A stretch of DNA of 64,000 nucleotides from Chitinolyticbacter meiyuanensis. Lineage in GTDB: Bacteria > Pseudomonadota > Gammaproteobacteria > Burkholderiales > Chitinibacteraceae. The notes beneath the pieces are model-generated. The model ran no database searches. It saw only the letters and a program-made list of their open reading frames with translations, and was not told where the DNA came from. Location of the stretch: the NCBI RefSeq assembly GCF_008033135.1, contig NZ_CP041335.1, forward strand, positions 4,035,925-4,099,924, read 5' to 3'. Below are positions 1 to 9,059 of the stretch, piece after piece. A program made the position numbers and the translations under genes. Every line of letters starts with the position of its first letter. Within the stretch, counting starts at the first letter, position 1.

Positions 1-45
1 GCCGAGTTCGCCGGTCCTGAGGACGTTGTCCTTGATGTCGGGCAT
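1..45 (-). CDS. Partial gene of the contractile tail cluster
   Basis: Only the first 15 codons are present, reading MPDIKDNVLRTGELG from an ATG at 45. The gene lies 44 bp downstream of the fibre gene on the same strand, so it is probably the next member of the tail operon, for example a fibre-associated protein. No domain can be judged from so short a piece. Confidence 0.45.
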   Translation of the reverse strand, partial: MPDIKDNVLRTGELG

Positions 46-88
46 GGCTGCTGTTTCCTGGGCGGCGACGCAAGCCGCCGGGCTGTGG

Positions 89-1627
89 TTATCGGGCCTG
101 CAGCGCGTCGATCTGCGCCTGTTGTGCCTTGATGGCTTCGAGCAGCAACGGCACGAGGCTGAGGTAGCTGACCTGCTTCATGCCGTCCGGGCCGTCGCCG
201 ACCAGCTGGGGCAGCACCTGCTCCACTTCCTGCGCGATCAGGCCAAGCTGCCGCTGCCCCTCGGCCTCACCGTTCTTCCAAAGGAAGCTCACGCCGCGCA
301 GGCGCCTGACGAGGCCCAGCGGATCGGCCAGCGGTTCGATCGCTTCCTTGAGGCGGACATCGGAGCTGTTGCGCAGCTGCATGGCGATGGTGTCGAACTG
401 GAAGTAGCGGTTGCGCGACCAGTCGTAGACGTAGAGGTTGTCGTCGATGCCGATGTAGGCCTGGCCGCCGTACCGGTACAGCACACCGTCGCGCTTGATG
501 TGCGCACCGAGGTTGTTCTCGAACACCACGCCGTTGTTCACCTCGAGCTGGCCGGACATGGTGGTATCGCTGGTCACATGGAAGCTGCCGTTCACTTCCA
601 GCCGATCCCATACGCTGACGCGGCGGGTGTTGCCGTCGTTGGCCTTGTTGCCGATGATCATCAACGTCTTGTAGCTGTTGATGTCGTTGGAAATTTCCGC
701 CCAGCCGTTGCCGCCGTCGGGCTTGCCGCTCCAGCCGGACGAGATCCGCAGTGGCGAGCCGCTGCTTTGCAGCAGGTCCACCGCTTTGGTCTGCAAGGTC
801 ATGTTGACCTTGGCCTCGTTGACGAAACTCAGTGGATGGGCGCTACGCGTGCCGATGATCATGCCGGCCGGCGCACCGTGAAATCCGCTGGTATGCGCGG
901 TCACCCGGCCATCGACGGCACCGGCGCGCACCGACAGCTTGGTGGTGCTGGTGCTGGTGATGTCGAGCACGCGTGCCCAGCTCTCGCTGTTCTCCACCGC
1001 GGTACCGCCGATGGCCAGATGGCTATCGCGCAGGTAGCTCAGTGTCGAGCCCAGTACGGCGACGTTGTTGCCCTGACCGTTGGCCTCGACCCGGTAGAAG
1101 CGGAATTCCTGGCCGTCGCCACTTTCTGCCTGCATGTGCAGGTTCACGCCGGCACGGCCGTTGTCGACGCGGCGCCAGGCGCCGTCGTAATAGGCGTTCG
1201 AGCCGAAGTTCGACCACTTGCCGTCGCCTTCCTCGATGGTGGTCAGCGTGCGCAGCTTGATCGGGCCACTGCTTTGCAGGCCGTTGAGCCGGCTGGCGCC
1301 CTGTACCGTCAGATCGCCCTTCACCACCACGGCACCGTCGATATTGCCGCCGACGCGATCGAACTTCGCATCGCTCGCGGTCTTGAGGCTTGCCGCCAGC
1401 GCATCGAGCGATTGCAGCAGCGATTTGCCGCTGAACTTGAGATCGCCGCTCAATGTGAGCTCGGTCAGGCGCGCGGTGCTGCCGGGCTCCAGCCGGCTGC
1501 CGTTGATGGTCTGGCTGCGCACCGTCTCGATGTCGGCGCGGGCCAGGACCTGCATTTCGTTCCAGTCGGCGGCGAGCATGATGTCGCCAGCTTCCTTCTT
1601 GATATAAGGCGCGGGACGATCAGCCAT
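89..1627 (-). CDS. Tail fibre with C-terminal S74-type intramolecular chaperone
   Basis: This 512-aa protein is the likely receptor-binding fibre of the contractile tail. The middle (about residues 50-400) is rich in Gly, Ser, Asn and Asp with short beta-like repeats, typical of trimeric fibres. The last 90 residues, starting at SDVRLKEAIEPL and continuing through LGLIAQEVEQVLP, match the peptidase S74 chaperone domain, which trimerises the fibre and then usually cleaves itself off. The N-terminal PYIKKEAGDIMLAADWNEMQ segment resembles baseplate-attachment ends of fibres. It lies last in the visible part of the operon, 0-1 bp after the preceding small tail gene. The host receptor cannot be inferred. 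Confidence 0.85.
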   Translation of the reverse strand: MADRPAPYIKKEAGDIMLAADWNEMQVLARADIETVRSQTINGSRLEPGSTARLTELTLSGDLKFSGKSLLQSLDALAASLKTASDAKFDRVGGNIDGAVVVKGDLTVQGASRLNGLQSSGPIKLRTLTTIEEGDGKWSNFGSNAYYDGAWRRVDNGRAGVNLHMQAESGDGQEFRFYRVEANGQGNNVAVLGSTLSYLRDSHLAIGGTAVENSESWARVLDITSTSTTKLSVRAGAVDGRVTAHTSGFHGAPAGMIIGTRSAHPLSFVNEAKVNMTLQTKAVDLLQSSGSPLRISSGWSGKPDGGNGWAEISNDINSYKTLMIIGNKANDGNTRRVSVWDRLEVNGSFHVTSDTTMSGQLEVNNGVVFENNLGAHIKRDGVLYRYGGQAYIGIDDNLYVYDWSRNRYFQFDTIAMQLRNSSDVRLKEAIEPLADPLGLVRRLRGVSFLWKNGEAEGQRQLGLIAQEVEQVLPQLVGDGPDGMKQVSYLSLVPLLLEAIKAQQAQIDALQAR

Positions 1628-2112
1628 CAGAAGATCACCTCCCAGGTCAGCGTCAGTTCCAGGTTGCCGGAGCGGTTGATCGGCGGGAAGGTGACACGGT
1701 TGTACAGCACCGACTGCTCGTTGGAGAGCGACAGCACGATGCCCGCCTCCTGCAGCTCCTGCACGTCGCCACCGCCACGGGCTGGCAGCGTGGCCTGGAC
1801 CTTGGCCAGCACGCGCGGCAGCTCGCCATCGCCGATGGCTTTCGCTTCCAGCGACGGCACCGACGCCTCGGCGACATCGAGCGGCTTGTGCAGGCCCACG
1901 TCATCGGGCGAAGCCGGCTGGCCGCTGCCGCCGACGGCGATCTGCAGGCGGCCCGGCGCGACGGCGCCGGTCATCAGCTGCGCCAGCACCTGGCGGCCGG
2001 CGGTGGTGATCAGGTTGTTCACGCGACGCTCCTCGACGATGCGGCCGTCGAGGTCGCGCACCACGATGCCGAGTACGCCCGCAAGGCCATTCACTTCTCG
2101 TAACGCGGTCAT
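1627..2112 (-). CDS. Small tail protein of unknown role
   Basis: The product is 161 aa. The ATG at 2112 is chosen because it follows the upstream tail gene without a long leader; an upstream in-frame ATG at 2232 would lie inside that gene. The N-terminal region reads as a beta-sandwich-like segment (GLAGVLGIVVRDLDGRIVEE) and the C-terminus ends in TWEVIF. I do not recognise a named family. Its position between the gpI-like protein and the fibre suggests a fibre connector or fibre-assembly protein. Confidence 0.55.
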   Translation of the reverse strand: MTALREVNGLAGVLGIVVRDLDGRIVEERRVNNLITTAGRQVLAQLMTGAVAPGRLQIAVGGSGQPASPDDVGLHKPLDVAEASVPSLEAKAIGDGELPRVLAKVQATLPARGGGDVQELQEAGIVLSLSNEQSVLYNRVTFPPINRSGNLELTLTWEVIF

Positions 2113-2149
2113 GCTGTGTTCTCCAGAGGACTGTTTGTTGCGTGCAGGG

Positions 2150-4030
2150 TCATGGCAGGCGGCTCCAGTCGAAGCGAGTGGCGTCGAGCACCAGATCGAA
2201 GGCGAAGCGCCCTTCGTCGAGCGTCTGCACATCGGCCAGCGGTTGCTGGGCAGTCAGAGTGAGCCCGCCCTCGGCCGGCTCGTGGGTCTCGCGATGCGCC
2301 TGATGCAGCGCCAGCGCCAGTGGCGAGACCTCGCTGTCGTGTGTCTCGTGGTAGGGCGGCACCGGGAAATCGATCAACGCACGCACCCCGGCGGCACGGG
2401 CACGCTCGATGTCCTGCCGCATCAGCGCCACCGCGCCGCGCAGTTCGGCGTCGACCACCCACGGCGTCTTGGGCACGCGCAGGCGGAAGGTGGCAGGCGG
2501 GCGAGCCAGCCATTCCAGATGCAGCGCCAGTGGCGGCTTGGCCGCAGAATCACCATCGTCCTCGCCGGCGGTATCGGTCTGCGTCAGCGATTGCAGCAGC
2601 AAGGCGAGGAAGCTGTGTTCGGAATGCGCAAGATCGCCATCGATCAGCGCGAAGCGAGTGCCGTCCTTGTCGTTGGGGCCGGCGAAGACCGAGAGATGGC
2701 TGGTCTCGTCGGCGTCGGCGAACTCGGAATCCGGCTTGGCGAAGGTCAGCAACATCAGCGCGTTGTCACCGCTCACCAGTTGTGGCGTGCGCACCGCCTG
2801 GTCGAGCACGCCGCAGCGCATGGCCTCGCCTGCGCCGCCGCCGAAGCGGGAATTGACGGCGTCGAAGCGATTGCCCCACAGGTAGAAGACATCGCTGCTG
2901 ACATCGCGTTCGGGTCGGCCTTCGGCCGTCACCACCGCGCGGCCGCCCGGATATTGCTGCAGCCAGCGATGATGCTCGGCACTGCCATTGCTGTCGTACG
3001 CGGGCAGGTCGATGCCCAATGCATCGGGATACAGATGCAGCGTTTCGCCGGGCTTGAGCGTGCCGGCGAACAGCGTGATCTCGCCGGTGCTGCGACTCTG
3101 GATCGCGGGATAGGCAATCGGCCGCTGAGTGGCGGTCAGCCGCAGGATGGGCCGATCGGCGAGCAGGCTGGCATTGTGCACGCCGAACACCCGGCGCAGC
3201 CGCGGCGCCGGCTCACGATGCTCTTGTTCCAGCACCGGATTGTCGGTCAGCTGCGCTTCGAACAGTGCGCCTCCCGGTGCGGTGCACGGCGCCTCCGGCC
3301 CGGTGCCGGCGCAATGCGGGCAGCGCTTGCGGCTGCCCAGCGGCATGGCCTGGGCAATCAGTGTGTCGCCTTGGCGGCGCATCGCCAGGGCCGGCTCGGC
3401 GCCGAGGTCGGCGATGGCCAGCGCCAGCAGCGCGCGCGGCGTGGTGATGCCACCGGTCAACAACGGCGCGGTCAGCTGCAGTCGCTGGCGGTAGGCCTCG
3501 CCGCCCTCGGGCACCAGCAAGGCACGCAGCCGGTCCATCGGTCCGGGATCGTCGTTCAGCGGCGTGACGTGCAGCGTTTCATCGAGCGAGGCGTGATCGA
3601 AGCGCAGGCCGGGGAACAGGTCACCGAGCAGGGCCAGGCCGCGTGCATGCGCCTCGCTGTCATCCGGGTTCCAGCCCACGCCCAGCAGATCGCGCAACGC
3701 ATCGTCCAGATGCCGCGAAGTGGCGAAGTGCAGGTGCAGCCCGAACTCGTCCTCGGTCACGCGCTGCATCGCCAGGCGGGCAGGCAGCCGGTACACCTGC
3801 AGCAGATGCCCCAATCGCTCGACCGCGCTGTCGAGTTCGCCCAGGCGCTCGCCGTGCGCCAGCGGGCTCCAGCGGTCGTACAGCACCCGGGTCAGGTCGG
3901 TATCCAGGCGCGACAGCGCGCCGGCCATGCCCGCGATCACGGCACCGACGGCGCTATCGGCCGGCTGCGCGGTGTAGATGCGCGGCAACAGCTCGAGCAG
4001 GCGCTGGCGACGGAGGACGCTGCTGCTCAT
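2150..4030 (-). CDS. Large baseplate/tail protein (gpI-like N-terminus)
   Basis: The product is 626 aa from an ATG at 4030, 4 bp after the gpJ gene. The N-terminus (LLPRIYTAQPADSAVGAVIAG, with a following helical stretch) resembles phage tail protein I and Afp12-type baseplate components that link gpJ wedges to fibres. A CxxC...C cluster near the middle (RCPHCAGTGPEAPC) could bind a metal. The size is well above P2 gpI (about 180 aa), which is more usual for extracellular injection systems. The assignment rests mainly on gene order between gpJ and the fibre. Confidence 0.6.
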   Translation of the reverse strand: MSSSVLRRQRLLELLPRIYTAQPADSAVGAVIAGMAGALSRLDTDLTRVLYDRWSPLAHGERLGELDSAVERLGHLLQVYRLPARLAMQRVTEDEFGLHLHFATSRHLDDALRDLLGVGWNPDDSEAHARGLALLGDLFPGLRFDHASLDETLHVTPLNDDPGPMDRLRALLVPEGGEAYRQRLQLTAPLLTGGITTPRALLALAIADLGAEPALAMRRQGDTLIAQAMPLGSRKRCPHCAGTGPEAPCTAPGGALFEAQLTDNPVLEQEHREPAPRLRRVFGVHNASLLADRPILRLTATQRPIAYPAIQSRSTGEITLFAGTLKPGETLHLYPDALGIDLPAYDSNGSAEHHRWLQQYPGGRAVVTAEGRPERDVSSDVFYLWGNRFDAVNSRFGGGAGEAMRCGVLDQAVRTPQLVSGDNALMLLTFAKPDSEFADADETSHLSVFAGPNDKDGTRFALIDGDLAHSEHSFLALLLQSLTQTDTAGEDDGDSAAKPPLALHLEWLARPPATFRLRVPKTPWVVDAELRGAVALMRQDIERARAAGVRALIDFPVPPYHETHDSEVSPLALALHQAHRETHEPAEGGLTLTAQQPLADVQTLDEGRFAFDLVLDATRFDWSRLP

Positions 4031-4034
4031 CGCG

Positions 4035-5558
4035 CTAGTCCACCCACTGCACCGGGTTGAGCAACAGGCGCTCGCGGTTGCCGAAATCGTCGCCCCGCAC
4101 ATTGGCCTGCAGCGCCGGCAGGTTGCCGTCGCCCAGCTCCACGGCGCGGCCATCGCGATCGTGGATCACCGTGGCGCGCACGTGATGAATCAGCTTGGCA
4201 AGCTCCGGCTTGTCGGCCTTCAGCGTGATGGCAAGCTGCTTGCTGTCCAGCCGTGCCGAACGGCGCTCGCCCACGGCATCATTGATCGATTCGACCAGCT
4301 GCTTGAGATCGTTCTCGATGCCCGGACGGTTGGCGGCCGGATCGGCCTTCAGCTGCACGGTCAAGCGCGCGTTGACCACCGACGGCTCGAGGCTGAGTCG
4401 CGGTGGCAACTGCTCCAGATCGACCACCACCCTGCCGGTGCGGCCCGGGGCGATATCGCCGTTCTCGACCACATAGCGGCTGACCTGGGAAGCCAGGCTG
4501 CCATTGGCCTGTTTGATGTACGGGGTCAGCAGTGCCAGGCCCGGCGTGTCTTCGACGCCCAGCACTGCGTCGTGACTGGCGAGGATGGCGCGGATCTTGG
4601 TTGCGCGGACCGTGTCGCCGATGGCGAGCTGACCGATGTAGTCGGCGAGCTGCTGCGTCAGCCGCGCCTCGATGGCCTTGCGTTCGCGCTCGCTGCGCTC
4701 GCCACCGGTCTCCAGCGTGGCGGTGATCTGCACATAGATGGTTTCGGCGCGATCGCACTGGAACAGGATGCCGGCAGGGCGCACCGCTTCGATGCGGCGC
4801 CGCGCCTCGTCGCGCACGTCATCGCCGATATCGGCGTCGCCAAGGATGATGGCGATCTCGCCGGGCCGCCCGTTGGGCTGCTCGATGATGCGCACTTCGT
4901 TGATGCCGACCGAGCGCGCCGCCTCTTCCATCGCCGACAGCGTACCGGTATTGGCGGCGCGCACCAGCCCCTGCGCCCGCTGCCGCAGCTCGGCATCGGT
5001 TTCCTCGCGCTGGCGCAACAGCAGGTCGCCCGGGTTGTGCACGGTTTCGATGCCGGCGATGGGGCGCGGCATCACCGCCAGCTGCCCGGCCTTGACGGTG
5101 CCATCGAACGCTTCCTGCGCCCGCACGCCCACGCCGACCTGCAGCTCGCCACGCGCAAGCACCGCCGAATCGACGGTGGCGCACAGCGGCACCCCACGTC
5201 CGGCCACCAGGGTGCCGGCGGGGATATGGATGTCCTCATTCGCCGGCGTGCCGCGGCTGAACTGTACCGAGCCCTCGAGAAAACCGCCGCGGCGGCGCTT
5301 CAGGCCGAGCAGCGCCACCACGTTGTCGAGCGCACCGCCCTCGGCGGTCTCCAGGTAGGCATTGCGGTAGACATGGTCGAGCTGCTCGTAGCACACGGCG
5401 AGCTCGCGGGCGAACGCCTCGGCGAGAGTGCGCACCACGCTGCCCTCGGTCACGTCGGTCAGCGGCTGGCGCCCACCGCCACCGGCGGCCATGTCGGCGA
5501 GCAGCGCCTCGGCGACGTCGGCAAATGATTTCTTCTGGAACGGCTGGTCAAGCGGCAT
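4035..5558 (-). CDS. Baseplate wedge protein, gpJ/gp47 family
   Basis: This 507-aa protein matches the baseplate J-like family, whose members form the wedges that surround the hub and trigger sheath contraction. Recognisable parts are an N-terminal segment with TDVTEGSVVRTLAEAFAREL, a central IPAGTLVAGRGV beta region, and the helical RQREETDAELRQRAQ segment followed by an INEVRIIEQPNGRPGEIAI strand. The gene overlaps the gp25 gene by 11 bp, the W-J order conserved in P2, Mu and injection systems. Confidence 0.88.
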   Translation of the reverse strand: MPLDQPFQKKSFADVAEALLADMAAGGGGRQPLTDVTEGSVVRTLAEAFARELAVCYEQLDHVYRNAYLETAEGGALDNVVALLGLKRRRGGFLEGSVQFSRGTPANEDIHIPAGTLVAGRGVPLCATVDSAVLARGELQVGVGVRAQEAFDGTVKAGQLAVMPRPIAGIETVHNPGDLLLRQREETDAELRQRAQGLVRAANTGTLSAMEEAARSVGINEVRIIEQPNGRPGEIAIILGDADIGDDVRDEARRRIEAVRPAGILFQCDRAETIYVQITATLETGGERSERERKAIEARLTQQLADYIGQLAIGDTVRATKIRAILASHDAVLGVEDTPGLALLTPYIKQANGSLASQVSRYVVENGDIAPGRTGRVVVDLEQLPPRLSLEPSVVNARLTVQLKADPAANRPGIENDLKQLVESINDAVGERRSARLDSKQLAITLKADKPELAKLIHHVRATVIHDRDGRAVELGDGNLPALQANVRGDDFGNRERLLLNPVQWVD

Positions 5559-5964
5559 CGAACACCACCTCTACTTCGGCCATGTCGCCGTCCCCCGCCA
5601 GCACCTGCGCCACCACTTCGACGGCATCGCGCCGGGTGCCGGCCACGTTGACCTTGACCGACAACACCTCGGCCACGCGCGGGTCCTGCAGCAGCGATTG
5701 GCGTACATAGCGCCGCATCAGCTCCAGGTTGGGTCGATCCAGTGTTTCGCCCAACAGGTCACGGATGCGGCTGCCGTAGCGGGCGTGGCCCAGGCCGGTG
5801 AGCTCGCCACGATCGACCAGCAGACGCAGCGCCAAGGCCTGCACCAGGTTGTCGACGCCGCTGACGGTGTCCAGGTCCTGCATGCCGACCGCCAGGTCGG
5901 CATCCTCGCCACGTGCGCCGAACACCAGGCGCAGATCGGTTCCATAGGGATCGGATATCACCAC
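5548..5964 (-). CDS. Baseplate protein, GPW/gp25 family
   Basis: The product is 138 aa and matches the gp25-like baseplate family. The segment VDNLVQALALRLLVDRGELTG followed by GSRIRDLLGE is the typical core containing the conserved EPR-like loop region. gp25 connects the wedges to the first sheath ring. The first codon is GTG at 5964, with a second GTG directly after it; no in-frame ATG lies close by. It overlaps the gpJ gene by 11 bp. Confidence 0.85.
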   Translation of the reverse strand: MVISDPYGTDLRLVFGARGEDADLAVGMQDLDTVSGVDNLVQALALRLLVDRGELTGLGHARYGSRIRDLLGETLDRPNLELMRRYVRQSLLQDPRVAEVLSVKVNVAGTRRDAVEVVAQVLAGDGDMAEVEVVFDAA

Positions 5965-6052
5965 GATGCGGTTTCCTTGTTGGGGCGCGGATCACTTGCC
6001 CGCGCCGGTCGGCCAGCCTGCCCAAGCGGTGTATCCAGTTTCATCGCGGCGC

Positions 6053-6700
6053 TCACATCAGTCGTCCGGGACCGGCGCTGGCGCCGGGCGAGCACGGAAT
6101 GCCCGGCGCGACCATCACCTGCGCAGCGAACTGCGTCAATGCAAGATCGACGGTGTTGGCCATCGCCTGCGCCAGATCGGGCGCGTGCTCGCCACGCAAG
6201 CCGTCGCGCTGCATGAAGCCCATGGCCGCCCCCTCGACCGACGAGGCCAGCGGCACCGGTTGCAGCATGCCGGGTGCGGTGGTGACGAAGCCGGCAATGG
6301 CAATGCCGGGCATCACCATGGTCTGGCTGGCGAACAGCTGGATGCCTTGGGCAATGGTCGCGGCCATGGTCTTCGCGAGGCCCGGCGCATCCTCGCCCTT
6401 GATGCCCTGGGCGGTCAGCTGCGCATTGCAGATGCCCTCGAGCTGCGGCGCGATCGGCCCGCCGGCAGGCGGCGGCATCAGCCGGCCGGGGCCGGCGGTG
6501 GCGCCATTGCCCGGCGGCGGGACTGCTGCAGCCGGAATGCCCGGCAGCACCATGCCCTGCGCAGCGAACAACGCCAGCGCCTGGGCCGTCGATTGCGCCA
6601 GCGCCTTGGCGAGGCCCGGCGCATCCTCACCCTGCAGCGCGGCGGCACGCACCATGCCGTCGGCGATCGATTCGAGCTGGGAAGCCTGCGGCGCCGGCAT
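6053..6700 (-). CDS. Three-repeat protein beside the tail spike
   Basis: The product is 215 aa, with start ATG at 6700 overlapping no other gene but lying 3 bp after the spike stop. It is built from three copies of a unit of about 65 residues. Each has a helix containing GEDAPGLAKALAQ (GEDAPGLAKTMAA and GEHAPDLAQAMAN in units 2 and 3), then LFAAQGMVLPGIP and a Gly/Pro linker ending PGRLM or PGML. I do not recognise the family. Its place directly after the spike gene suggests a tip-associated protein or a loaded effector or adaptor. Confidence 0.6.
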   Translation of the reverse strand: MPAPQASQLESIADGMVRAAALQGEDAPGLAKALAQSTAQALALFAAQGMVLPGIPAAAVPPPGNGATAGPGRLMPPPAGGPIAPQLEGICNAQLTAQGIKGEDAPGLAKTMAATIAQGIQLFASQTMVMPGIAIAGFVTTAPGMLQPVPLASSVEGAAMGFMQRDGLRGEHAPDLAQAMANTVDLALTQFAAQVMVAPGIPCSPGASAGPGRLM

Positions 6701-6702
6701 GG

Positions 6703-7341
6703 TCAGCCCTTGGCCTTGACGGTTTGCGACGGCACCAGCGGCTTGCCGGTGAAATAGCACTTGTGGCTGGCCTCGGTGATCACGCCGGCGCCGCCCTTGC
6801 CCAGGTCGATGTTGCCGGAGGCATCGATGGTGCAATCACCGCACTTGATGGTGGCATTGCCCTTGACCTCGATGTTCACGTCAGCCTCGCCGGCGATTTC
6901 GACATTGCCGTCCTTCTTCACCGTGACCACGGTCTTGCCGGCGGTGACGACGAAGGATTCCTCCTTGTCGATCGCGATATGCGTAGCGCCCGCCAAGGGC
7001 GAATGCACGCGCCATTCGTTCTCGTCGAACAGCGGCGGCGTGGCGTTTTCCGAGTACAGCCGACCGATCACCACCGCGCGGTTCGGGTCGCCACCGACGT
7101 AGCTCAGCAGCACCAGATCACCCACTGCCGGGCAGCTCGCCATGCCGATGTGCGGCGTGGCGATCGGCACCTTGCGCAGCTCCAGATCGGCCTCGCGCAG
7201 CTTCACATTGCACTCGTAGTGATGGGCATCACCGGCATCGGTATGCGGGAACACGCTGGTCACCACGCCCAGGTCACCCAGGCGCAGGTTGCGTAGCTCG
7301 TCGCGCACCACGGCGCGGATGACGGCGATCGGATCGCTCAC
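6703..7341 (-). CDS. Baseplate spike protein, gpV/gp5-like
   Basis: The product is 212 aa. The GTG at 7341 is used because AGGAAGAG lies just upstream. An OB-fold N-terminus (GVVTSVFPHTDAGDAHHYEC ... GDLVLLSYVGGDPNRAVVIGRL) is followed by short beta repeats (VEIAGEADVNIEVKGNATIK) typical of the triple-stranded needle of gpV/gp5 spikes, and ends in a tip segment with two Cys (KCGDC) and a later Cys. It forms the membrane-puncturing tip. It lacks the fused hub domain of VgrG/Afp8; the hub is a separate gene at 9946-10989. Confidence 0.85.
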   Translation of the reverse strand: MSDPIAVIRAVVRDELRNLRLGDLGVVTSVFPHTDAGDAHHYECNVKLREADLELRKVPIATPHIGMASCPAVGDLVLLSYVGGDPNRAVVIGRLYSENATPPLFDENEWRVHSPLAGATHIAIDKEESFVVTAGKTVVTVKKDGNVEIAGEADVNIEVKGNATIKCGDCTIDASGNIDLGKGGAGVITEASHKCYFTGKPLVPSQTVKAKG

Positions 7342-7431
7342 GGCTCTTCCTGATTTGAGTTGCCTGCCCGCCAGGTGGCGTACAGGCGTATCGGTGCGGG
7401 CCCGGCATCGGCCGGCCCGCGATTCATGCGT

Positions 7432-8496
7432 TTACTGCGGTGCTTCCGGCTCGGCCTTGTAGCGCTTGGCGCGCTTGAGGCTTTGCGTTTCGGTATCCAG
7501 GTGCAGCAGGCGGTTCAGCGTGGCCTTGTCGAGCTTGCCGCTGAGCTCCAGGCCGTTGATCTTCTGGAAGGCCTTGAGACGTTCGGCGAACTTGTCGGAG
7601 AACACCTTGCGATCGAGGCCGCTCGGCACCGGATAGCCCAGGCCATCGAGGATGGTGTTGGCTTCAGCGATGTCGGCACCGGCCTTGTCGCCGGCAAACT
7701 GCAGCTCGAACACCGTTTCCTGGTTGTTGGCATCGCCCCATTTGCCGATGGTGCGTTGCGGCAGCTTAGCATTGGTGGCCAGCCAGACACGGCGCGAGCC
7801 GAGCGAGGTGAGCACCGCTTCGCTCGGGGTGGCGCCCTTGCCGAAATTCTGCAGCTTGAAGGTGTTGCCGAGGCCCCATTGCAGCAGGCGCAGCTTGCCG
7901 GTGGTTTCGATCAGCACGTGGTCGGTGGTTGCCGCGGCCAGGTCGTCCTCGCTGGTCTTCAGGTCGATGGACAGCAGCTTGTAGAGCTCGCGGCCGATCA
8001 CTTCCAGGTCCTCGGGCTCGGGCACCTTGTCGGCGATAGCGACGATCTTGTCGATCACGCTGCCCACGTCCGGGATCGGCGCACTGGCGCTCGGCTCCTG
8101 GCCGATGGCGAGTTCCAGCGCATTGACGAATTCCTTGCTGGTGGCCTTCTTGATGAACTCGGCCGACACCTCGACCAGCGCCTTGGCGGCATCACCCTGG
8201 ATCAGCAGGTCGGTGGCATCGAGCGAGAAGCGCTGCAGATAGCCCAGCGCGGTGACCAGCACATCCACCGTCTTGCTGACGCCGCCGGCGATCACGTCGT
8301 CCTTGAACTCGCGCACGCGCACGATGCGCACCCAGCGCGGCGCCTTGCTCGGGGCCTTGCTCGATTCGAGCGAGGTGCGCACCGCTTCGAGCAGCAGCGC
8401 CAGCGCGCGGAACGGGTTGTCGGCGCGATCGCCGGGAACCGGGACGGGTGCCGGCGTTTGCGGGGCGGGCGTGGCGGGTACGGGTGTATCGGGCAT
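7432..8496 (-). CDS. Tail protein with C-terminal peptidoglycan-binding domain
   Basis: The product is 354 aa, with a GGAG ribosome site 8 bp before the ATG. It starts with a Pro-rich linker (PVPATPAPQTPAPVPVP), has a long helical middle, and ends (about residues 275-335) in a segment like PG_binding_1 domains (FAERLKAFQKINGLELSGKLDKATLNRLL). This suggests contact with the cell wall during injection or anchoring in the producing cell. It sits between the LysM-region genes and the spike, as peptidoglycan-contact baseplate proteins do. Confidence 0.6.
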   Translation of the reverse strand: MPDTPVPATPAPQTPAPVPVPGDRADNPFRALALLLEAVRTSLESSKAPSKAPRWVRIVRVREFKDDVIAGGVSKTVDVLVTALGYLQRFSLDATDLLIQGDAAKALVEVSAEFIKKATSKEFVNALELAIGQEPSASAPIPDVGSVIDKIVAIADKVPEPEDLEVIGRELYKLLSIDLKTSEDDLAAATTDHVLIETTGKLRLLQWGLGNTFKLQNFGKGATPSEAVLTSLGSRRVWLATNAKLPQRTIGKWGDANNQETVFELQFAGDKAGADIAEANTILDGLGYPVPSGLDRKVFSDKFAERLKAFQKINGLELSGKLDKATLNRLLHLDTETQSLKRAKRYKAEPEAPQ

Positions 8497-8507
8497 GATC
8501 GAGCTCC

Positions 8508-9059
8508 TCAGGACGTAACGGCAGCCGCTTGGGCGGCGGAAGGGTCGGCTTTCAGTTCAAGGACGGCCTGGCCGAGCGCATTCAGCGACTCGATCAATCC
8601 GGTCCATTGCTCGGGCGCCGTCAACGCGACGACGCCCTCGGCAATTTCCACGCTCTGGTCCAGCACGTCGGACACCTGGCGCAACGGTACGGCGACAACG
8701 CTGGCGGCCTGCGCCGCGTCGTCGATGTTGAGCGGATCGCCCTGCGGCAGCGCCAGGCTCTGCACCCACACGGCGATACGCTCGCTCATGCCGGCCATGC
8801 CCTCGGTCAACGGCGGCACGAGGCCCAGCAGCGCGACCAGCGCGTCGGCATCGATCACCATCCGGTGCAGCGGCACCGCGCCATCGCGCAGCTGGTCGAG
8901 CAGGCCCTTGGCCCGGTCGACCACTTCGTTCAACTGCTTGGTCGCACCCAGATCGCGGGCGATGTTGGGAATCTCCCTGGCCGTGTCGGTCTGCAGCAGC
9001 GCGGCGAGCGCATCGACCAGCGCGGCAAGGTCGCGCACGATGTCGGCCGGCGTGCTCAT
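8508..9059 (-). CDS. Helical tail-cluster protein of unknown function
   Basis: This 183-aa protein is almost entirely helical by appearance, with Ala/Leu/Asp-rich amphipathic stretches and no Cys. It overlaps the preceding gene by 4 bp (ATGA) and is 11 bp before the next, so it is certainly co-translated in the tail operon. I recognise no family. It may be a chaperone or structural adaptor of the baseplate. Confidence 0.5.
   Translation of the reverse strand: MSTPADIVRDLAALVDALAALLQTDTAREIPNIARDLGATKQLNEVVDRAKGLLDQLRDGAVPLHRMVIDADALVALLGLVPPLTEGMAGMSERIAVWVQSLALPQGDPLNIDDAAQAASVVAVPLRQVSDVLDQSVEIAEGVVALTAPEQWTGLIESLNALGQAVLELKADPSAAQAAAVTS

Noticed and set aside
26..4060. A 1344-aa open frame on the plus strand
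   Set aside because: It is antisense to three clear tail genes, has no family resemblance and reflects GC-rich codon bias of the opposite strand.
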